Shown in pieces: positions 14,989 to 19,823 of a stretch of 19,823 nucleotides of DNA; within the stretch, counting starts at the first letter, position 1; every line of letters begins with the position of its first letter. The position numbers were made by a program, and so were the translations under genes. The notes under the pieces are model-generated. The model was not told where the DNA came from, did no database searches, and saw nothing but the letters and a program-made list of their open reading frames with translations. The stretch comes from CAZFJG01 sp964410915. Its GTDB lineage: Bacteria; Synergistota; Synergistia; Synergistales; JAFGMB01. The DNA lies in NCBI GenBank assembly GCA_964410915.1, contig CAYPIU010000034.1, positions 1-19,823 on the forward strand. Reading direction: 5' to 3'.

Positions 14989-16080
14989 ATGAAAAAACTT
15001 TTTTTAGTTTTGAGTATTATAGCGATCTTTACAGGTCTTATCTATTACAGGGGAAATCAGATGTCAGAAGAATCAAATGTTCCCGCTCTCAGCAAGAACC
15101 CGGAAGTTAAAGTCATTTCGGTAAAGAAAAGCAAGTTTACTGACAAGGTAAATTTTGTTGCAGATCTTGAACCTTATGAAAAGGCAGCAGTTGTGGCAAA
15201 GATCCCTGGAAGAACCGTTCTTCGGGTACTGGTTGATGAAGGCCAATATGTTAAAAAAGGTGATGTTCTTGCAAAAATCGATGAAAGCCTTGTCCGCCAG
15301 GATATTTCAAGAGGCAGGGCAGCACTCAAAAGAGCTGTAACACAGAAAGAAACTGCCAAAAGTGATTTTGAAAGGATGAAAAGTCTTTTCGAGGAGAATG
15401 TTATCAGCGAGCAGAAATTTGATCATGCAAAAGCACAGTATGAGGCTGCACAAAGTCAGCTCGAGGAAGCACAGGCTTCATTGAAACAGCTTGAAATAAT
15501 GCTTTCCTATCACAGTATTAATGCATCTGCAGATGGGGTTATCAGCATGAGGCTTATCGATCCGGGTGATACAACATCACAGCAGAAGCCGGCCTTTATG
15601 ATATATAGCCAGAAAAAATTACGAGTTACGGGGTCTGTGCCTGAAAAACAGTTTTCCGGCATGGCTGTAGGCCAGAGAGCGGAAATTAAACTCGATGCTT
15701 TCCCCGGAAAGGTCTTCAATGCCGATGTTTCGCGAATATCTCCTGTTATCGATCCAGCTACGAGAACCGGTGAGGTAGAAGTGCTGCTTCCTTCAAAAGG
15801 CATTCTCAAGCCGGGTATGTATGCCAGGGTCGAGATCATAACTGGAGAGCATGAGGGGTTAGCTGTTCCAAGAGATGTATTGCGAAAGACCCCTGGAACA
15901 GGAAATTACAGTGTTTTTCTTTTTTCTGATGGCAAGGCGAAAGAAAAAATGGTTAGAAAAGGAAACGAAGAGAACAATATGGTTGAGATAATTAGCGGTC
16001 TTGAAGCTGGGGACAGAGTCATAACGACACTTTCTGAAAATATCAGGGACAATGCTGCAGTAGAGGTGGTGTCAGAGTGA
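14989..16080 (+). CDS. RND efflux periplasmic adaptor (membrane fusion protein)
   Basis: The 363-residue HlyD/AcrA-type adaptor links an inner-membrane RND pump to an outer-membrane channel. Residues 4-20 are a signal anchor with no lipobox Cys. The first lipoyl half (about 68-98, with GQYVKKGDVLAKID) leads into a helical hairpin (about 99-175, coiled-coil heptads around KSLFEENVISEQKFDHAKAQ), the second lipoyl half (about 178-205, DGVISMRLIDPGD), a beta barrel with GQRAEIKLDAFPGKVF and a membrane-proximal domain. The hairpin is short, as in AcrA-like rather than MacA-like adaptors. The TGA overlaps the pump's GTG (GTGA). No TolC-type outer-membrane gene is in the window, so it must share one coded elsewhere. 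Confidence 0.95.
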   Translation: MKKLFLVLSIIAIFTGLIYYRGNQMSEESNVPALSKNPEVKVISVKKSKFTDKVNFVADLEPYEKAAVVAKIPGRTVLRVLVDEGQYVKKGDVLAKIDESLVRQDISRGRAALKRAVTQKETAKSDFERMKSLFEENVISEQKFDHAKAQYEAAQSQLEEAQASLKQLEIMLSYHSINASADGVISMRLIDPGDTTSQQKPAFMIYSQKKLRVTGSVPEKQFSGMAVGQRAEIKLDAFPGKVFNADVSRISPVIDPATRTGEVEVLLPSKGILKPGMYARVEIITGEHEGLAVPRDVLRKTPGTGNYSVFLFSDGKAKEKMVRKGNEENNMVEIISGLEAGDRVITTLSENIRDNAAVEVVSE

Positions 16081-19000
16081 AACTGCCAGAGATATCCGTA
16101 AAAAGACGTGTAGCAACACTCATGGTGTTTCTTGCAGTCGTGGTTCTTGGAGGGATCGTTCTCGGGAATCTGAAACTTGATATGCTTCCGGATATTGAAC
16201 CGCCGGTCATTAACGTAATTACCCCATGGCCGGGAGCTTCAGCAAGTGACATAGAACAGAAGGTAACAAAGATACTTGAAGATCAGCTTTCCCTTATAGA
16301 GGGAGTAGATGATATTTATTCCAAGTCTCTGGATAATCTTTCCGTAGTTACTGTAAGATTCAAATGGGGTTCAGACCTGGATGTCAAAACCGGTGATGTC
16401 AGGGATGTTATTCCTCTTGCCAAACAGGACATGCCGGATGATATAGAACAGCCGGTACTTCTCCAGATAACTTCAGGAATGATCCCCGTAATGGGTTTCT
16501 CGCTTACTACAGACGGGGATTTTGAGGGACTGAACTACTTTGCTGAAAATACTGTGATAGAGGAACTTTCCAGGATCCCCGGTGTAGGGACTGTACTTTC
16601 CTACGGAGGTAAGAAAAGAGAGATCAAGGTCCAGATAGATCTTGAGAAACTTGAGGCGTATCATATGCCTGTTCAGAAAGTTATAGCTGCTTTAGAGAAG
16701 GGCAATATAAATATACCTGCAGGTTCTCTGAAACAGGGTAAAACAGAATATTACCTTAGAGTTCCCGGCAGATTCGAATCCGTAGATGATCTCAGGTCAC
16801 TTGTTATTGGTAAGTATAATGGAAATCCGGTATATCTTGAAAATGTTTCGAATGTAGTGGACGGGTTTGCGGAACAGGTTATGAACGGTTGGCATTTTGA
16901 CCAGCCATCCATTTTTATGGCAGTTCTCAAGAATAATGATGCAAATACGGTGGAAGTATCCGGCAGACTCCATGAAAAACTTGAGGAATTACAGAATACC
17001 CGTTTTCCCGAAGGTGTTACTTATCACGTGTCATTAGACACTGCTGATTTTATTCTTAATTCGCTTAAGAACCTTACGATCTCTCTTCTTGCAGGGATAT
17101 TCCTTGTTTTTATGGTCACATGGGCCTTCCTGAAGAGACTACCCGCATCTCTTGTGGTATGCGGTGCGATTCCCTTTTCACTCATCATTACTTTTATAGC
17201 TATGGGTAAACTTGGCTATACCATAAATATCTTTACATTATCAGCACTCGCAGTAGCCTCCGGTATGGTTGTTGATAATTCCATAGTTGCCACTGACCAG
17301 ATAATCCACCATATAGAACTTGGTGAGAGGAAACACATAGCAGCAGTTCTCGGTGCTGGTGAAGTGGGATCAGCACTTGTTGCCTCAACTCTTACTACAG
17401 CAGTGGTACTTCTCCCTCTTGCCTTTATCTCCGGACTTGTAGGAGTGTTCTTCTCATCCCTTACTGTGGTTATGGTTCTGGCAGTAGCGGCCTCACTCTT
17501 TGTAAGTCTGACCTTTATTCCCATGATGGGCAGCCGGTTCTTTTCCCAGTCGGGAGGGCAGCTGTATCTGCATAAATATACCGAAAAGTTCCTTTCAGGT
17601 CTCGAAAAGGGATACAGGGATATGCTTGAATGGAGTCTTGATAACAAGTTAAAGATAGTAACAGTTGCAATACTTATTATGGCTTTAACAGTTTACGGTT
17701 TCAGATTTATTGGGACTGAACTTACACCCGATCCTGATACCGGCGATGTCCAGATAACTTTTACACTTCCGGAAGGGACAAGGATAGAAGAAACGAGCAG
17801 CCTTGTCATGGATGTAATAGCTTATTGTCAGAAGATGGTTCCAGAAGCAGAGTCGATATATGGTTATGATGGAATGGACGAGGATGGTTTTTCCGTTGCT
17901 GCAGGAGAGGAAGCCGGGCCGAATATCGGAACGGTAGGCATGAAACTTGTTGATAAGTCTGAAAGGGAAAGATCAGCTTTCGATGTTGCACAGGTCATAA
18001 GAAAATGGCTTGAAAAACAACCCGGAATAGGACAAATGACAGTTCAGGTAACTTCACCTATAAAAGCGGTTTTTATGGGTGCCAAACCTTTGAACATTGA
18101 AGTTTACGGTGATGATCTCGACATGGTCGTGGAAGTTGCTGAAAAGATCAAGGGAAAGCTTGCCGGAATACCCGGTGCAGTTGACCTGTCTCTAAGCCAG
18201 AAGCAGAACCGTCCTGAACTCTGGACAGAGATAGACAAGGAAAAAGCAGCGATCATGGGAGTAAGTACAGCAACGGTGGCACAAACACTGAGGACTTATT
18301 ATTATGGATATGAGACGGATGAATACTTCTGGGAAGGTGAGGAAGACTATCCCATTAAGGTACGCCTTCTTGAAAAACAGAGAAATAGTATAGATCAGCT
18401 TGACAGACTGCTTGTACCTTCCGACACGGGGAAACTGTTAAGGCTCTCATCTTTTGCTTCATTGAGAGACCAGAGCGGACCTCCAGAGATCCAGAGGAAG
18501 AATAAACAAAGATACGTTGCAGTTGAAGGAAATGTTCAGGGGAGATCCCTTGGAAAGGTTACAGAAGAAGCCAGGGCTATTATCGGTGAAATGGAGATCC
18601 CCCAGGGCATCAGGGTTGCCTTTGGGGGGGAGATAAAAGAACAGGCAGATGCTTTCAGACAGATGGGNNNNNNNNNNNNNNNNNNNNNNNNNNNNNNNNN
18701 NNNNNNNNNNNNNNNNNNNNNNNNNNNNNNNNNNNNNNNNNNNNNNNNNNNNNNNNNNNNNNNNNNNGGCTGCGTCCTATTCTTATGACAACTCTTACGA
18801 CATTTCTCGGGATGACGCCCATGGCTTTAAGCAGAGGAATGGGCGCCGAAATGTGGAGACCTCTAGCGGTTTCCGTTATGGGAGGACTCCTTGTTTCAAT
18901 GGTCGTAACATTGATCTTTGTTCCGGTGGTCTACACCCTGATTGAGGAAAAAGTCAGAAAAACGAAACGTTTTGCTGAGGCCAGGGAGGTAACGGAATAA
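16077..19000 (+). CDS. RND-family inner-membrane efflux pump, interrupted by an assembly gap
   Basis: This AcrB/MdtB-like proton-driven pump exports drugs, metals or lipophilic compounds from the periplasmic side. Before the gap there are 863 codons: TM1 (about 13-31), the periplasmic porter halves, TM2-6 (about 330-480), the second N-terminal membrane helix (near 540) and the second porter domain. TM4 carries GMVVDNSIV: D400 corresponds to AcrB Asp407, while the second Asp of the AcrB pair is Asn401, a known variant in non-proteobacterial pumps. After the gap comes LRPILMTTLTTFLGMTPMAL and the last helix, ending at TAA 18998. About 100 residues (TM7 to TM10) are missing inside the N run, which is why the two parts are out of frame as drawn. 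The gene starts GTG overlapping the adaptor stop. Confidence 0.93.
18668..18767. other. 100-N assembly gap
   Basis: Exactly 100 N, the usual placeholder for a scaffold join of unknown size. The pump's frame needs a real length that is 2 modulo 3, and comparison with AcrB's TM7-TM10 region suggests about 300 nt, not 100. Confidence 0.97.
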
Positions 19001-19299
19001 TGAAGATGGTCTGGATAACATGTAACGAAAGTATCAGTGAAGAATTGATGGAGATACTCGACAGTGATGGTATCGCAGGCTATACAGTCTGGAAAGATGT
19101 TCTTGGTAAAGACAACAGGGGAAGTAATACACACTGGGATAATGCTGTTTTCCCTGGTAAAAACTGGGCATTCATGATCTTCTGCCAGGATTCCAATGCT
19201 TGCCGTCTTAGAGAAAAGCTGGAAGACTTCAGAGAAAGACCATATGTCAAAAAGGCGGGTATCAAAGCATTTATCAATGATTCAGAGGAGATAATTTAA
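19000..19299 (+). CDS. PII-like small protein coupled to the RND pump
   Basis: This 99-residue soluble protein begins in the pump's stop codon (TAATG). Its pattern is beta-alpha-beta-beta-alpha-beta, the ferredoxin-like fold of PII and PII-like regulators: strand MKMVWITC, helix ISEELMEILDSDGI, strand GYTVWKDVLG, a loop (GKDNRGSNTHWDNAVFPG) in the place of the T-loop, strand NWAFMIFC, helix CRLREKLEDFRE and strand GIKAFIN. PII-like genes are known beside RND and other transporters in several phyla, where they are thought to bind small ligands or metals and act on the transporter. The loop has a single His and one Cys-containing strand, so metal binding is possible but not shown. Family assignment is by fold pattern; function is inferred from the neighbour. 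Confidence 0.7.
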   Translation: MKMVWITCNESISEELMEILDSDGIAGYTVWKDVLGKDNRGSNTHWDNAVFPGKNWAFMIFCQDSNACRLREKLEDFRERPYVKKAGIKAFINDSEEII

Positions 19300-19313
19300 G
19301 TTAAATACGGGTG

Positions 19314-19341
19314 TTGACAGATATACTTCAATAAGTATAAT
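19314..19341 (+). promoter_or_regulatory. Consensus promoter of the tRNA cluster
   Basis: TTGACA (19314-19319), 16 nt, TATAAT (19336-19341): both hexamers are perfect. The predicted start lies around 19347-19349, leaving a very short leader before the first tRNA. Confidence 0.9.
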
Positions 19342-19354
19342 AGACCAGCGGCAT

Positions 19355-19430
19355 GCCGGTGTAGCTCAGTTGGTAGAGCAGCTGACTTGTAATCAGCAGG
19401 TCGTCCGTTCGAGTCGGATCGCCGGCTCCA
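19355..19430 (+). tRNA. tRNA-Thr (anticodon TGT)
   Basis: All four arms fold: acceptor GCCGGTG with CGCCGGC (one G-T), D-arm, anticodon stem GCTGA/TCAGC with loop CTTGTAA, and T-arm GTCCG/CGGAT with TTCGAGT. CCA is encoded; the discriminator is T73. Confidence 0.98.
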
Positions 19431-19449
19431 TAAAAAAGAGATATAAAGT

Positions 19450-19535
19450 GGTGGGGTGGCCGAGTGGTCAAAGGCAGCAGACTGTAAATCTGCCGGCTTT
19501 CGCCTACGAAGGTTCGAACCCTTCTCCCACCACCA
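19450..19535 (+). tRNA. tRNA-Tyr (anticodon GTA)
   Basis: This 86-nt class II tRNA has a long variable arm, acceptor GGTGGGG with TCCCACC (one G-T), anticodon stem GCAGA/TCTGC with loop CTGTAAA, T-arm GAAGG/CCTTC, discriminator A and encoded CCA. Confidence 0.98.
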
Positions 19536-19554
19536 TCTTTTTTTTAAAGCAGAA

Positions 19555-19630
19555 GCCGACTTAGCTCAGTAGGTAGAGCACATCCATGGTAAGGATGGGG
19601 TCTCCGGTTCGAGTCCGGAAGTCGGCTCCA
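19555..19630 (+). tRNA. tRNA-Thr (anticodon GGT)
   Basis: Acceptor GCCGACT pairs fully with AGTCGGC, anticodon stem CATCC/GGATG encloses loop ATGGTAA, and T-arm is TCCGG/CCGGA. CCA is encoded; the discriminator is T73 as in the other tRNA-Thr. Confidence 0.98.
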
Positions 19631-19645
19631 TAAATGATCTTACAG

Positions 19646-19673
19646 TCCGGAGTTAAATGCTCCGGATTTTTTT
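19646..19673 (+). terminator. Terminator of the tRNA cluster
   Basis: TCCGGAG (19646-19652) and CTCCGGA (19660-19666) form a 7-bp stem with a 7-nt loop, followed at once by seven T. It is a textbook intrinsic terminator and separates the tRNAs from tuf. Confidence 0.92.
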
Positions 19674-19774
19674 GCGTGCAGTGTATGGATTTTATTATGA
19701 ATATGATAAAATTCTCTGGGCACACAATGCTTTTAATAGCGAATTATACATGCATTAGGGAGGTCACTGAAGAA

Positions 19775-19823
19775 ATGGCAAAGGAAAAATTTGACAGATC
19801 GAAACCGCATTTGAATATTGGAA
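19775..19823 (+). CDS. tuf: Elongation factor Tu, 5' end only
   Basis: The first 16 codons read MAKEKFDRSKPHLNIG, the invariant N-terminus of EF-Tu (usually MAKEKFxRxKPHxNIGTIGHVDHGKTT). EF-Tu carries aminoacyl-tRNA to the ribosome as a GTPase. The window ends before the P-loop. GGGAGG (19758-19763) lies 11 nt before the ATG, slightly far. A terminator separates it from the tRNAs, so it probably has its own promoter in 19674-19757 (an AT-rich stretch with TATGAT at 19702-19707); position next to tRNA-Thr/Tyr/Thr resembles the tufB locus of E. coli. Confidence 0.96.
   Translation, partial: MAKEKFDRSKPHLNIG

Noticed and set aside
18649..18945. A separate 98-codon frame running through the N run
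   Set aside because: It is an artefact of reading through N; the bases on the two sides belong to the RND pump in other frames.
1..19823. CRISPR arrays, insertion sequences, prophage genes, rRNA
   Set aside because: No regularly spaced direct repeats, transposase or integrase motifs, phage genes or rRNA segments were seen on either strand.

Overview
The window looks like a chromosomal stretch of a diderm, probably anaerobic bacterium. GC content is moderate by eye (low 40s %). It carries an RND-type tripartite pump (periplasmic adaptor plus inner-membrane pump), which implies an outer membrane, together with a GerMN-domain protein in a gerM-rph-rdgB order otherwise familiar from Firmicutes. 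TTG and GTG starts are frequent. This mix would fit Synergistota or a related deep-branching lineage, but that placement is inference; no rRNA is present. A run of exactly 100 N (18668-18767) shows that this is a draft or metagenome assembly scaffold.

Layout. 1-323: no convincing gene; a possible extended -10 promoter. 333-1721: a protein made only of three tandem MshEN (GspE/PilB N-terminal) domains, i.e. six 24-residue c-di-GMP-binding-type motifs and no ATPase. A 16-bp hairpin terminator separates it from a convergent unknown HTH-like gene (1771-2151, minus). Divergent from that gene runs a dense plus-strand series: YfcE-like phosphodiesterase and PHP-domain phosphoesterase (stop/start overlap TAATG), then threonine aldolase, TldE/PmbA, N-acetylmuramoyl-L-alanine amidase, GerMN protein, RNase PH, RdgB, SecG and a short-form nicotinate phosphoribosyltransferase, several of them overlapping. 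A new promoter then drives rplM-rpsI (L13, S9), closed by a strong terminator.

12381-12762 is a long leader before the Mg2+ channel gene mgtE. It contains a 26-codon ORF with a perfect ribosome-binding site whose end overlaps one arm of a set of competing RNA hairpins; this is the best candidate here for an undescribed regulatory device. Next comes an efflux module: tetR with a near-consensus promoter embedded between two matching operator palindromes, the adaptor, the RND pump (interrupted by the assembly gap) and a small PII-like protein whose start overlaps the pump's stop.

19300-19823 starts the translation-factor region: a consensus promoter, tRNA-Thr(TGT), tRNA-Tyr(GTA), tRNA-Thr(GGT), a terminator, and the first 16 codons of tuf (EF-Tu).

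Functional themes: cell envelope (amidase, GerMN, SecG, RND pump), nucleotide and RNA quality control (RNase PH, RdgB, PHP and YfcE phosphoesterases), translation (L13, S9, tRNAs, EF-Tu), and small-molecule sensing (MshEN triple, MgtE CBS domains, TetR, PII-like).
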